Source: Candidatus Aegiribacteria sp. | Lineage (GTDB): Bacteria; Fermentibacterota; Fermentibacteria; Fermentibacterales; JCC-6 | Direction of reading: 5' to 3' | Assembly: GCA_021108435.1 (NCBI GenBank) | Contig: JAIOQY010000144.1 | Coordinates: forward strand, 1-41,564 | DNA length: 41,564 nucleotides | Shown here: in pieces, positions 16,601 through 24,264 of the stretch | Numbering within the stretch: position 1 is the first letter of the stretch | How the letters are laid out: every line of letters starts with the position of its first letter | Position numbers and translations under genes: made by a program | Notes under the pieces: generated by a model | The model's input: only the letters and a program-made list of their open reading frames with translations | Databases searched by the model: none | What the model was told of the DNA's origin: nothing

Positions 16601-17078
16601 GCCAGTTCTCGATATTTTCGATTGATAGACGCATACCTCTGTAAAGCCTGAAACAGGAAAAGTACTCAGGAGGGGGAATTCGCTTAACCAGAGCTGATGC
16701 TGGAGCAACTACAACTGTTGATGAATTCCCGGAGAGTAATCCATCCATGCATTCCACCCGGTCAGATATCACACCTGGATGTGCAGGTTCTCCTTCAAAA
16801 GGAAGGGTTTCATACGCCGGGAAATACAACACATTTCCCAGTATTGACTTCAGATCGTCTCTCATACTCATTGAGTCAGCCACTGAAGGAGTTATCAGGA
16901 GTGTTGGACCGGCCAGCCGGTGAGCAGCTGCCGCAGCGAAAGACTGCGCTGATGCGATCAGTCCCCCGACTATGGTCAGGTCCTTCGATGCCAGCGACGT
17001 AAGCATCTCAGAAAATACCGAATCCCAGAAGAACTCATCCAAGAGCCATTCGTTCGGATTCTTATCTGTATCTTTCAT
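13650..17078 (-). CDS. mfd: Transcription-repair coupling factor Mfd
   Basis: A 1142-residue superfamily-2 translocase of normal length. The N terminus has the UvrB-like region (PAYETLPFEGEPAHPGVISD). The RNA-polymerase-interacting domain is near residues 470-545 (GDISPGELVVHRRYGIGRF). The helicase motor has Walker A G610-DVGYGKT, D711-EEH motif II, TATPIPRTLHMAL and the translocation motif region QLRGRVGRSHHQAYCYL. The C terminus is the D7 domain. Mfd removes RNA polymerase stalled at lesions and recruits UvrA. The start chosen (MKDTDKN) overlaps the M23 peptidase stop as TAATG; the longer open frame would extend into that gene and is not needed. There is no separate Shine-Dalgarno sequence, which suggests coupling. 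Confidence 0.96.
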   Translation of the reverse strand: MKDTDKNPNEWLLDEFFWDSVFSEMLTSLASKDLTIVGGLIASAQSFAAAAAHRLAGPTLLITPSVADSMSMRDDLKSILGNVLYFPAYETLPFEGEPAHPGVISDRVECMDGLLSGNSSTVVVAPASALVKRIPPPEYFSCFRLYRGMRLSIENIENWLLSAGYLREESVWEQARWARRGGIIDVGTYGMDNPIRLEFFGDELESIRTFDQRSQRSIRNLQECRLLPAREAFLSPEHWNLAIETVPDEHPLSEKLWTSNGFPGIEHYLPVFLDHLSGILDYIPDGGTLVLSDPESIVVHMRDSLAFHRDNFISAKLPFEFEKQFFRCDEILENLETFSRILRLEPFPRSEVDVYYKTLPQENFIGHKNEMIRQFMKWTADGCRIAVLCDSEAEQETFAELLPVDTPVDLSVLSISEGFHMPEAGLVILAERRLLSGRRRPERIRKFRGGEGLTDSGDISPGELVVHRRYGIGRFTGLEQVETSGVILDCLAIEYRDGDRLLVPINEIGSVQKFMAPDRINPRLDKIGGTSWTRRVSGARKKAKEIAGRLAMLYARRKAIKREPFAPPGHHVQALERSFPYEETPDQRKTIGKIMGDFAIDCPMDRLVCGDVGYGKTEVAIRAVFRTVDSGFQAAILVPTTVLAEQHYFTFRDRLAEFPVRVEMLSRFRTKQEQKQILADIAVGDIDIIIGTHRILQKDIRFHKLGLLVTDEEHRFGVKQKEYFRELKAGVDTLSMTATPIPRTLHMALSGFRKISIIATPPRDRYPVHTELVGFNARIIAKAVLRELERDGQVFFVHNRIQSIERVREKLESILPEVSIIIGHGQMNPRELEDVMHSFMEGRYDILLCTSIIESGLDLPRVNTIFIDNAQMFGLAELYQLRGRVGRSHHQAYCYLIVPENQKLKPEARNRLDAIRRYTELGSGWNIAMRDLEIRGAGELLGASQHGQMISIGYALFERLIEQEVKRLKGLNLDSDVTIRVEIPDDSFIPPEYIPGVSERVKIYRSVWRVDSEDKIDEWIEYLTDRFGKPEQPVLNCAERARLNYLAGGAGAEEVVISGSKAFIVFSPGTEVSRSAPDGFRTSVRDRKASCFAGFRLSSKVEKTGRIIVSIDFKGVSHDEQIKRTAHFLRLSRKEEISDSVE

Positions 17079-18487
17079 TAAGGTGATGCGTTGATGCTGG
17101 ATGAACCTTCCTGCTGAGGTAACGGTATTCCATTTCCAGCCATGAGAGACCACGCATTCTCAAGTATGGGCAGCTGCTTGATGAATGTGTCGAGGTTTTC
17201 TCCCTCAAGAGGATCTGCCGGTGGGAGAATCTCCGTAGCGGGGTTTACGAATGCTCCGTTTTTCTTCATCTCGAAATGTATATGAGGACCGGTTGAAAGA
17301 CCTGTGCTGCCAATGTAGCCGATTACGTCACCCTGCCTCACATAGGATCCAATTGACATACCTGACGCGAATCGGCTCATATGTCCGTATCCTGTTTCGT
17401 ACCCGTTTGCATGACGAACACGAACCATGTTACCGTAACCGCCGAGAACTCCACGGACAGTGATCACACCATCTCCCACGGCGTATATCTCCGTTCCCAT
17501 CGGGGCTGCGTAGTCTATTCCCCTGTGCGCTCTCGTATATCCAAGAACAGGATGCATCCGAGCGCTTGAATACTCAGAACTGATCCTGCCGAATGGTACA
17601 GGCATTTTCAGAAACATCGTTCTGAGTGAGGCACCATCACGGTGATAATGATCCAGAATAACCGAAGTACCTCCTGGAGCTAATGAATCAGGCTGGTGAA
17701 AGAACGGCAAAGCTTCTGTCATACCGCCAAGGCTGAAATCGTACTTAGCTGCTATTATTCTGTTAAACGACGTCTCTGATGAGCCCGGATATCGTGTCTC
17801 TTCAAGAAGAACCCACACCTTATCACCTGGCTGAACATCATGATAAAAATCTATATCGTACACAAACAGTCTGTTCGCAAGCTCATTCTCGAATTCTTTA
17901 ATAAAAGCAATCTTTCTAATTGAATCTCGTGCTGTGATGATATGCCCTGACGGTGTAAGATCATACGGTACTCCTCCACCCTCGATACTCTCCCATACGG
18001 AGCTTCTTACATCAAGCGTTACCGCCCGAAGACGTGTCCAGCGTTCCTCGGGAACCCATTGCCATCTCGAAGGCTCCGGAGTACCCTCAAAGATGATGCT
18101 GTAATAGCCGCGACTTCTCCTCGGTCTTGCTTTCACTTCCCATAGTAAACCTCTTGAATACACGGCTTCCAGCGTATCTCCCACATGTACGGATGTCCAT
18201 CCAAGGCTGTCAAGGAATATAGAACAGCAATTCAAGTATCTGCTTCCTTCAATCCCGGTTGCGAAAAGGAGTCCGCCAAGAGTTCCGTCCTCTTCCACGC
18301 AGGCAATTCTGATAGAAAGCGTATCAGCCAGTATCGCGTTAAGTGAATCGATAACGTGAGTCAGCTCGGAATAGCTCTCGTGAAAGAACCACTCGTCACC
18401 TGTTCTATCATTATGCGGTTTACCAAAAATAAAAGTTGCAACTGCTCCCAGGATGAATAACAGCACCAGAATCAGTCTGGAGCGCAT
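17078..18487 (-). CDS. Periplasmic M23 (LytM-type) metallopeptidase
   Basis: A 469-residue exported protein with an N-terminal signal or anchor (MRSRLILVLLFILGAVATF), a long beta-rich middle region (about 30-290), and a C-terminal LytM domain. All zinc ligands are present: H321 and D325 in HRGIDYAAPMG and H404 in GPHIHFEM, with H402 as catalytic residue. The central motif GYGNMVRVRH and the SRFASGMSIG stretch are also typical. These enzymes cut peptidoglycan cross-links. The order M23 peptidase-mfd-parvulins-ftsEX makes it a possible FtsEX-controlled hydrolase, but no EnvC-like coiled coil is visible. GGGGA lies about 9 nt before the ATG. It is coupled to mfd by TAATG. Confidence 0.9.
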   Translation of the reverse strand: MRSRLILVLLFILGAVATFIFGKPHNDRTGDEWFFHESYSELTHVIDSLNAILADTLSIRIACVEEDGTLGGLLFATGIEGSRYLNCCSIFLDSLGWTSVHVGDTLEAVYSRGLLWEVKARPRRSRGYYSIIFEGTPEPSRWQWVPEERWTRLRAVTLDVRSSVWESIEGGGVPYDLTPSGHIITARDSIRKIAFIKEFENELANRLFVYDIDFYHDVQPGDKVWVLLEETRYPGSSETSFNRIIAAKYDFSLGGMTEALPFFHQPDSLAPGGTSVILDHYHRDGASLRTMFLKMPVPFGRISSEYSSARMHPVLGYTRAHRGIDYAAPMGTEIYAVGDGVITVRGVLGGYGNMVRVRHANGYETGYGHMSRFASGMSIGSYVRQGDVIGYIGSTGLSTGPHIHFEMKKNGAFVNPATEILPPADPLEGENLDTFIKQLPILENAWSLMAGNGIPLPQQEGSSSINASP

Positions 18488-18508
18488 ATCAGGATTCCCC
18501 AGTCATCA

Positions 18509-19699
18509 TTATCCCCTGAATAGTCTTGAAAACCATGATCGCGCTCTGGACATAGCAGTCTGTTTCGGTAATCCAGGAACAGTCATAGGTGAACGAAGGG
18601 CCTCCAGAATTCCTGCGAGATCAACATTCTCCCGAACAATCTCCACGATCTCGGAAATTTTAACCGATTCTCCCGGTTCAACTTTGAATACTCGCCTGTT
18701 TAATACTGAAGCGGAATCTCCAGCGCTTTTTGCTGTTCTGTACAGAGGTATATCAAGTTTTCTGCATGCTTCAACCAGATATGAATCATGTCCTGCGAAC
18801 GAACCGCAGATCACTATCGCGCCAGGTCCTTTTTCAAGTGCACCTGACAATCTTCTTGTTATCAGAGCATCAATAACTTCAAGCCTGGTTGCGCTGATAA
18901 GCAGAGCGCTGCCAGGACTTTCGATAACATCGGAGAGAATTTCTCTGATGTTTCCAAACGCTGTGATAAATCCCTCTACAGGCATATGGGGATCGGGCTT
19001 CCAGGAAATAACCGCTTCAAGATCGAGTTCTCTGCCAAGCATGCTCAGTGACGGTCTCGCGATGGAGGAAACGTACGGGATATACCCGAATACCGGTATT
19101 CCTCTTTCGGAAAACCATGGATCCAGAAACCTTTTCACCTTTTCCATTTTGCTTTTCCGAACACGATTAACAACAACTCCGAGAAGGGGAATATTCCTGT
19201 CATGAAAGAGACTGTTGCATAAAGCAAATCTGTCAATTGTTTTTCCGATACCTGCATCAAGAACAAGCAGAACCGGTATGTCAAGCAGACTGGCCACGCT
19301 TGCATTGCACAGACCGAATACGGAACCAACGCCGGGATGCCCTGTACCCTCGACAACAACAATATCGGAATCCGCTTCCAGATGTCTGAAAGCCTTCTGT
19401 ATCTTCCCGCTGATATTGACCGGATGTCCTTCCTCGAGAAATTTCTCGGAAGCACCGGAAGACATTGCAAAGGGAGCTGCGTACTTCAACTCACTATTCA
19501 GCCCCAGTGAAGTATTTACAAGAAAGGAATCCTCACCGACGGAAGCCCCATCCAGCAAAGTTGTTTTCTGACCAAGCGGCTTCATGAAGGATGCTCCCCG
19601 ATCAAGATGCTCACAAAGCCAGGAGATCAGTCCAAGAGAGAATGTGGTCTTTCCCGCATTCATGTCACTGCCAGCTATATAAATACCCTGCCGTTTCAT
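18509..19699 (-). CDS. BioD-like P-loop ATPase with DRTGG domain (phosphotransacetylase regulatory-domain family)
   Basis: The 396-residue product starts MKRQGIYIAGSDMNAGKTTF, a dethiobiotin-synthetase-like deviant P-loop. It continues with VVVEGTGHPGVGSV and LLVLDAGIGKTIDRF, typical of the AAA_26 fold. Residues about 215-330 form a DRTGG-type domain (ALLISATRLEVIDALI, AIVICGSFAGHD). This architecture equals the N-terminal regulatory half of long phosphate acetyltransferases (Pta), but the catalytic Pta domain is absent. Stand-alone proteins of this kind are often annotated as phosphotransacetylase family, which is misleading. The real ligand and reaction are unknown. The gene lies between upp and the M23 peptidase. 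Confidence 0.8.
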   Translation of the reverse strand: MKRQGIYIAGSDMNAGKTTFSLGLISWLCEHLDRGASFMKPLGQKTTLLDGASVGEDSFLVNTSLGLNSELKYAAPFAMSSGASEKFLEEGHPVNISGKIQKAFRHLEADSDIVVVEGTGHPGVGSVFGLCNASVASLLDIPVLLVLDAGIGKTIDRFALCNSLFHDRNIPLLGVVVNRVRKSKMEKVKRFLDPWFSERGIPVFGYIPYVSSIARPSLSMLGRELDLEAVISWKPDPHMPVEGFITAFGNIREILSDVIESPGSALLISATRLEVIDALITRRLSGALEKGPGAIVICGSFAGHDSYLVEACRKLDIPLYRTAKSAGDSASVLNRRVFKVEPGESVKISEIVEIVRENVDLAGILEALRSPMTVPGLPKQTAMSRARSWFSRLFRG

Positions 19700-19726
19700 T
19701 TCACTTCCTGATCATTATGGTTATTA

Positions 19727-20344
19727 TTAATTACCCTGATAAAGTCTGTCACCAAAGTCACCCAGGCCAGGCAGTATGAACCAGTTCTCATCGAGTTCCC
19801 TGTCCACCGATACTGTGATAATAGTAAGATTCTCGTATCCCTGGAGTCTGTGTATCCCCTCCGGAGCCGCAACTACACTAACCAGTGTAATCTCTTCAAC
19901 GCCTTTTTCAATAAGGTAATCAATCACGCCTGCGGCTGTTCCCCCTGTCGCAAGCATGGGATCAAGTATCAGAACATCTCTGCCTCGCAGATTCTGAATT
20001 GAATCATAGAGCCATTCTGCTGTTCCGGTTTTTTCATCCCGTCTCATTGCTATGAACGCCACAGGTGAATCAGGCAGAAGTTCCTGGAACGGAAGAAGAA
20101 GACCAAGACCGGCTCGAAGTACAGGGATGATGACAGGATGATTGTTGCATTTCTCGCCCAGTGTCTCTTCCATCGGAGTCTCAACCGAGATGGGTGAAGT
20201 CCCTCTATTCCTGGTCGCTTCAACGGCAAGCATGAGCCCCAGTCTGTATGCCAATCTCCTGAACTCATCAGGCTGGGTATTACGATTCCGAATATTCGTC
20301 AGGATGTCCCTTGCGACAGGATGCTCAAATTCAATAGTTTCCAT
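19727..20344 (-). CDS. upp: Uracil phosphoribosyltransferase
   Basis: A 205-residue enzyme of pyrimidine salvage that makes UMP from uracil and PRPP. It has VIPVLRAGLGLLLPF, the PRPP-binding loop LDPMLATGGTAAGVID and the C-terminal uracil-binding LPGLGDFGDRLYQGN. The start chosen is ATG with GGAG 7 nt upstream (METIEFEHPVARD); the open frame continues 10 codons further to a GTG without a ribosome site. The length matches E. coli Upp (208). It is the first gene of the long minus-strand run and is divergent from tyrS across 95 nt. Confidence 0.95.
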   Translation of the reverse strand: METIEFEHPVARDILTNIRNRNTQPDEFRRLAYRLGLMLAVEATRNRGTSPISVETPMEETLGEKCNNHPVIIPVLRAGLGLLLPFQELLPDSPVAFIAMRRDEKTGTAEWLYDSIQNLRGRDVLILDPMLATGGTAAGVIDYLIEKGVEEITLVSVVAAPEGIHRLQGYENLTIITVSVDRELDENWFILPGLGDFGDRLYQGN

Positions 20345-20439
20345 TATCTTCTCCGGTATTATGTTCTGTGTCACGAACAGAGGAAAACATAAGCACCAGA
20401 GAACTGTTATGCCAGTTGTTCTTTTGAAAGGAGCGTCCG

Positions 20440-21669
20440 GTGGGACTATTGCGAAAACTCAGTCAAAGAGGTCTTGTTTACCAGATGACCGCCGAGGAGA
20501 AACTGTCCGAGCTTTTAGACGGACCTTCACTGAGTTTCTATATCGGTTTTGACCCTACGGCAGGGAGCCTTCACCTGGGACACCTTGTACCGATCATGAT
20601 TGCACGTCATCTTCAAATGGGAGGACACAGACCCATACTGCTTGTCGGTGGAGCTACCGCACTTGTTGGAGATCCGTCCGAAAGAAGCCTGGAGAGAACC
20701 TTTGAATCAAAGGAAACAGTATCGAACTGGGCTGAATCGATCGGAAAACAGCTGGAGCATTTCCTTGAATTCAATGACAGTGAACATGGAGCGGTTCTGC
20801 TTGATAATTATGAATGGCTCAGTAAACTGAATCATATTGACTTTTTAAGAGATATCGGGCGTCACTTCAGCGTGAACCGGATGCTTTCCGCGGAATCGGT
20901 CAAGCTTAGACTGGAGAGCGGTATTTCCTTCCTTGAATTCGGCTACAGCCTCCTTCAGGCTTATGATTATCTGCATCTGTACCGAAATTTCGCATGCGTG
21001 CTTCAGGTGGGCGGTTCCGATCAGTGGGGTAATATCGTTTCCGGAATTGATCTTGTCAGGCGCGTTGAGCAAAATGAGGTATGGGGTTTCACATGTCCTC
21101 TGGTAACTACCGCTTCAGGTGAAAAAATGAGCAAGACCCAGGCCGGCGGAGCCATCTGGCTCGATCCGGAACTGACAAGCCCGTACGAATACTACCAGTT
21201 CTGGATAAACGTAGATGACAAGGACGCAGTCTATTTTCTCAGGCTTTACACTTTCCTGCCCGGAGATGAAATCGATGAGCTGGCCCTTCTGACCGGAGCA
21301 GATATCCGGCAAGTAAAGGAAAAACTTGCGTTCGAAGCAACAGTCCTCGCGCATGGGAGAGAAGAAGCTCTCAAAGCGGAGAAAGCCTCGCGCGCACTCT
21401 TCGCAGGACAGGGAGATCAGGAAGATGTACCAACGCTTGAAATTCCGAAGACAAGGCTGAATAATGGGATCAGCTGTCTTGATCTTTTCGTTGAAACAGG
21501 TCTCTGTCCGAGCAGAAGCGAAGTGAGAAGAATGGCGAAACAGGGCGGTCTGTACATAGATAATAATCGTATTGAAGATCCTCTTGAGAACCTTGATCCG
21601 CAAAGCACAAATAAAAGCATTCTGCTGAGAGCAGGCAAGAAAAGGTACTACAGGGTCAACTTCAGCTAA
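20440..21669 (+). CDS. tyrS: Tyrosyl-tRNA synthetase
   Basis: A 409-residue class I aminoacyl-tRNA synthetase. It has the tyrosine pocket SFYIGFDPTAGSLHLGHL with the HIGH-type motif H45-LGH48, the specificity motif QVGGSDQWGNI, the K229-MSKT (KMSKS) loop, and a C-terminal S4 anticodon-binding domain from about residue 340 (SRSEVRRMAKQGGLYIDNNR). The GTG start has AGGAG 9 nt upstream. No T-box leader is visible in the 95-nt divergent spacer towards upp. The diguanylate cyclase gene follows after 29 nt. Confidence 0.96.
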   Translation: MGLLRKLSQRGLVYQMTAEEKLSELLDGPSLSFYIGFDPTAGSLHLGHLVPIMIARHLQMGGHRPILLVGGATALVGDPSERSLERTFESKETVSNWAESIGKQLEHFLEFNDSEHGAVLLDNYEWLSKLNHIDFLRDIGRHFSVNRMLSAESVKLRLESGISFLEFGYSLLQAYDYLHLYRNFACVLQVGGSDQWGNIVSGIDLVRRVEQNEVWGFTCPLVTTASGEKMSKTQAGGAIWLDPELTSPYEYYQFWINVDDKDAVYFLRLYTFLPGDEIDELALLTGADIRQVKEKLAFEATVLAHGREEALKAEKASRALFAGQGDQEDVPTLEIPKTRLNNGISCLDLFVETGLCPSRSEVRRMAKQGGLYIDNNRIEDPLENLDPQSTNKSILLRAGKKRYYRVNFS

Positions 21670-21698
21670 CGGGGTCGTCACTTGCGGCACTTACAATA

Positions 21699-23075
21699 TT
21701 GAACAAACATGTAAGTGGATATCAGTCTGAGCTATTACTGATTGAAGGACCAGCATTGCGAGATATTGAAGATTTGAACAAAAATCAGCATATGCGTGAA
21801 AAACTGCTTGAAATCACCGCTGAACTTGCGGAACAGAAACTTATTAACTCATCTCTTCAGGATGAACTCAACAGTCTTAACCTTGTTTTCCGGAACTCAG
21901 TCGATATTCTCCTGATTGTCAATCCTGAAACCGTCCGCATCACTCGAGCAAGCGATGCTGCTGAAATACTGCTGGGGTACAATCCAGCCGAGCTTGTTGG
22001 AAAAATGTTGATGGATATCCTCCCCGATGCATCCGGTGTTGAGCCTGACACAACTCGAACCGCTGTTCCGAAAATCATGGACGGTGTCTTTCTCGATCAG
22101 AAGATGAAGTGCAGAGACGGCTCGATCAGAAAGATGGACATGACATCGAATCTGGTCAGCGGAAACGGCCATAACGCTATTCTGTTATCATTCCGGGACA
22201 CCGCCGAAAGGAGGCGGTTCCAAAGAGAAATGAAAAAGAGAAACAGCGCACTGGATGGCGCCCTCAGCGCGATGATTATTTTCGATACAGACTGGAAAAT
22301 TGACTACGCCAACCGTAAGGCAGCGATATACTGGAAACTTGATACAAGTGATATCGCGGATCTGGACATCTCGACACTCATACCCGACAAAAGCTGTCTC
22401 CAAACCATGAAACAGGCTATTTCGGAGAACAGCGAATGGGAAGATGACATCGACTGCATAAGGAACGATGGTTCCGTTTTTTACGCTCATGTTACATCCA
22501 CTGCGGTATCTGATGAACAGGATAAGCTCTGGTACGTTCTCTCATTTGTCGATATTACAAAACAGAAGAAACTGGAAGAACAGCTCAGAGATATGTCACT
22601 TCACGATGAACTAACCGGTCTGTACAACAGACGGGGTTTCATGACTGTAGGGCGACAGCTGCTTGAATCTTCGATTCGATCAAATCCAGAAATAGGGCTT
22701 CTCTTTGTTGATCTGGATAATCTGAAACTGATCAACGATAAGTTGGGTCATCAAGCCGGTGATAGAGCCATAATCGAGACGGCATACATACTCAGAAATA
22801 CTTTTCGAGAATCGGATATTACAGCAAGGATGGGTGGAGACGAACTCGTTGCTCTTTTCCTTGGCGCTCCCTTCATTGATCAGAAATCATTCAAAACCAG
22901 AATCCACTCCAGCATTAATGAATTAAACGATAAGGGAAATCTTCCATTCAAGCTCTCGCTCAGCTGCGGCTATGCTTCTACAATACTTGATGAGAATACA
23001 TCTCTTGAGGAACTTCTCAGCAGGGCTGATTCACTTATGTACTCCGACAAGCTTCTCCACAGAAACAGCAGGTAA
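21699..23075 (+). CDS. Soluble PAS-PAS-GGDEF diguanylate cyclase
   Basis: A 458-residue cytoplasmic signalling protein with no membrane segment. A short coiled coil (about residues 24-58) is followed by two PAS domains: about 60-170 (SVDILLIVNPET, LLGYNPAELVGK) and about 182-290 (GALSAMIIFDTDWKIDYANR). The GGDEF domain runs from about residue 300 (DMSLHDELTGLYNRRGF) with active site G379-GDEL383. The F-to-L change at the last position is common in active cyclases. An I-site RESD lies five residues before it, so c-di-GMP product inhibition is expected. The TTG start has no good ribosome site; ATG at 21792 is an alternative that removes only the extreme N terminus. Confidence 0.88.
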   Translation: MNKHVSGYQSELLLIEGPALRDIEDLNKNQHMREKLLEITAELAEQKLINSSLQDELNSLNLVFRNSVDILLIVNPETVRITRASDAAEILLGYNPAELVGKMLMDILPDASGVEPDTTRTAVPKIMDGVFLDQKMKCRDGSIRKMDMTSNLVSGNGHNAILLSFRDTAERRRFQREMKKRNSALDGALSAMIIFDTDWKIDYANRKAAIYWKLDTSDIADLDISTLIPDKSCLQTMKQAISENSEWEDDIDCIRNDGSVFYAHVTSTAVSDEQDKLWYVLSFVDITKQKKLEEQLRDMSLHDELTGLYNRRGFMTVGRQLLESSIRSNPEIGLLFVDLDNLKLINDKLGHQAGDRAIIETAYILRNTFRESDITARMGGDELVALFLGAPFIDQKSFKTRIHSSINELNDKGNLPFKLSLSCGYASTILDENTSLEELLSRADSLMYSDKLLHRNSR

Positions 23076-23099
23076 ATCTCACACATCCACAAAAGCAAT

Positions 23100-23128
23100 A
23101 TGGGGACAGTTCAATGAACCACCCCCAT
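23100..23128. terminator. Interrupted hairpin between convergent genes, probable bidirectional terminator
   Basis: The spacer between the GGDEF gene and the convergent lipoprotein gene holds ATGGGG-ACA-GTTC-AAT-GAAC-CAC-CCCCAT. This is a 6-bp outer stem, a symmetric 3-nt internal loop and a 4-bp inner stem. No strong U tract follows on either side. The location between two converging genes supports the call. Confidence 0.4.
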
Positions 23129-23158
23129 CACTAAATACTTCTTATCAGTTAAGTAAGG

Positions 23159-23710
23159 TCAGCGAGACCCGCTGGTGCCAGAGGTGCCGCTGGTGCCTGA
23201 TCTTGTTCCGCTCCCTGTCGAAGAGGACGATCTTGAAGTTCCAATATGATTAATGGTATATCTGAGATCAGCGACTTCAGAACTGAGATTGCTGAGTTCT
23301 GTCTTCAGTGAATCGTTTTCCAGAATAAGGCTGTCCAGTGAAAGGACAACTTCATTCAGTGACTCATCAATAACTGTCATGCTGTCTGTAAGCAGATTCA
23401 TTGAGTCCTCGAGACCCTCGACATCGGAAATGGTTATAATCTTTTCCTCGGAAGGTTCGATGTCACCTGGTTCATCACTTTCCTCTACTGAACGTTCCGT
23501 AGTCCCGGAAATTTCACCGGTTTCAAGGAAAGTAACCCTTTCATCAAGGTCTTCAATGTCGTCCAACACCTGAGTAAAACTGTTTGTAAGCTCGGAATCA
23601 TCATAGCTCACAGAAGTCTCCAGAACATCAACTCTCTCTTCAAGCTCTCCTACTCCCGGCATATTACATGCAAGCAGGAGAAACGCACCGGTCAAAATTG
23701 CGAGCTTCAT
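23159..23710 (-). CDS. Small coiled-coil lipoprotein with Ser/Gly/Thr-rich tail
   Basis: The 183-residue product has a lipoprotein signal MKLAILTGAFLLLAC (lipobox LLAC). Two heptad-rich segments follow, near residues 22-65 (GELEERVDVLETSV) and 95-155 (LNEVVLSLDSLILENDSLKT), separated by an acidic linker. The C terminus is low complexity with short SGT repeats. The build recalls Lpp-like or YbgF-N-like envelope spacers, but no family is recognised. The ATG overlaps the AMMECR1 stop as ATGA, so it is coupled to the AMMECR1-MEMO-dap group. Confidence 0.75.
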   Translation of the reverse strand: MKLAILTGAFLLLACNMPGVGELEERVDVLETSVSYDDSELTNSFTQVLDDIEDLDERVTFLETGEISGTTERSVEESDEPGDIEPSEEKIITISDVEGLEDSMNLLTDSMTVIDESLNEVVLSLDSLILENDSLKTELSNLSSEVADLRYTINHIGTSRSSSSTGSGTRSGTSGTSGTSGSR

Positions 23711-24264
23711 TCAGAATCAGCCCCTTCCTCCGATTCGCCGAATACTTCGGCTGTGTATGTGTATATCTGAACATCTTCCTGACGAAAACAGTCCGGTGAC
23801 AGTCCCGCCTTGAGACATGTATGTGAAAGGAAGGTTTCTCTGTCCCATCTCTGCTCGATGGCAACCTGTGGAAGCAGAGTTCCGGCTCGGAATCCTGATT
23901 TGATATAGATACCGTGAATTCCTGGAACTACATTTTCCGCTCTGGTCAGGATCATCGGGCTTAAAAGGGAAATCTCCAGATCAATTCCATCCACGTCCTC
24001 GGGACTGACCTTCGGAAACCTCGGATCGCTAACGGCAGCTGAAGCCGCCATTTCAATCACGGTCTGTCCCAGAGAACCCGTTCCTGTAAAATGGCCTATA
24101 CAACCCCTGAGTAAGCCATCCTTCCTGAGAGTAACAAAAGCGCCGCCTTCCCTTTCAAAGACATCTCCCGATGGTATGTCCGGAAGCTGTTTTCCGGCTG
24201 CTGCAGCTTCAACAGACCTTCTTGCAAGATCCAGTATTCTCTTTCTGCAGGCAGAATCAGTTAT
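23707..24264 (-). CDS. AMMECR1 domain protein, apparently starting at AUA
   Basis: The 185-residue product is a complete AMMECR1 domain. The helical N terminus RKRILDLARRSVEAAAAGK leads to the core LRGCIGH motif (LLRGCIGHFTGTG), AASAAVSDPRFPKV, LEISLLSPM and TLLPQVAIEQRWDRETFL. The first canonical start in the frame (GTG 24060) would delete the LRGCIGH core. Instead AGGAGG sits exactly 7 nt before ATA 24262-24264, which overlaps the MEMO stop as ATAA. AMMECR1 proteins occur with MEMO and a radical SAM protein (AmmeMemoRadiSam), whose chemistry is not settled. No radical SAM partner is present here except the unrelated rimO. Confidence 0.88.
   Translation of the reverse strand: MTDSACRKRILDLARRSVEAAAAGKQLPDIPSGDVFEREGGAFVTLRKDGLLRGCIGHFTGTGSLGQTVIEMAASAAVSDPRFPKVSPEDVDGIDLEISLLSPMILTRAENVVPGIHGIYIKSGFRAGTLLPQVAIEQRWDRETFLSHTCLKAGLSPDCFRQEDVQIYTYTAEVFGESEEGADSE

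Noticed and set aside
20345-20439. T-box or other riboswitch before tyrS
   Set aside because: The 95-nt spacer is too short and has no specifier or T-box sequence and no terminator hairpin.
23159-23200. CRISPR-like or minisatellite repeat
   Set aside because: The short GGTGCC-containing repeats simply encode the Ser-Gly-Thr tail of the lipoprotein.
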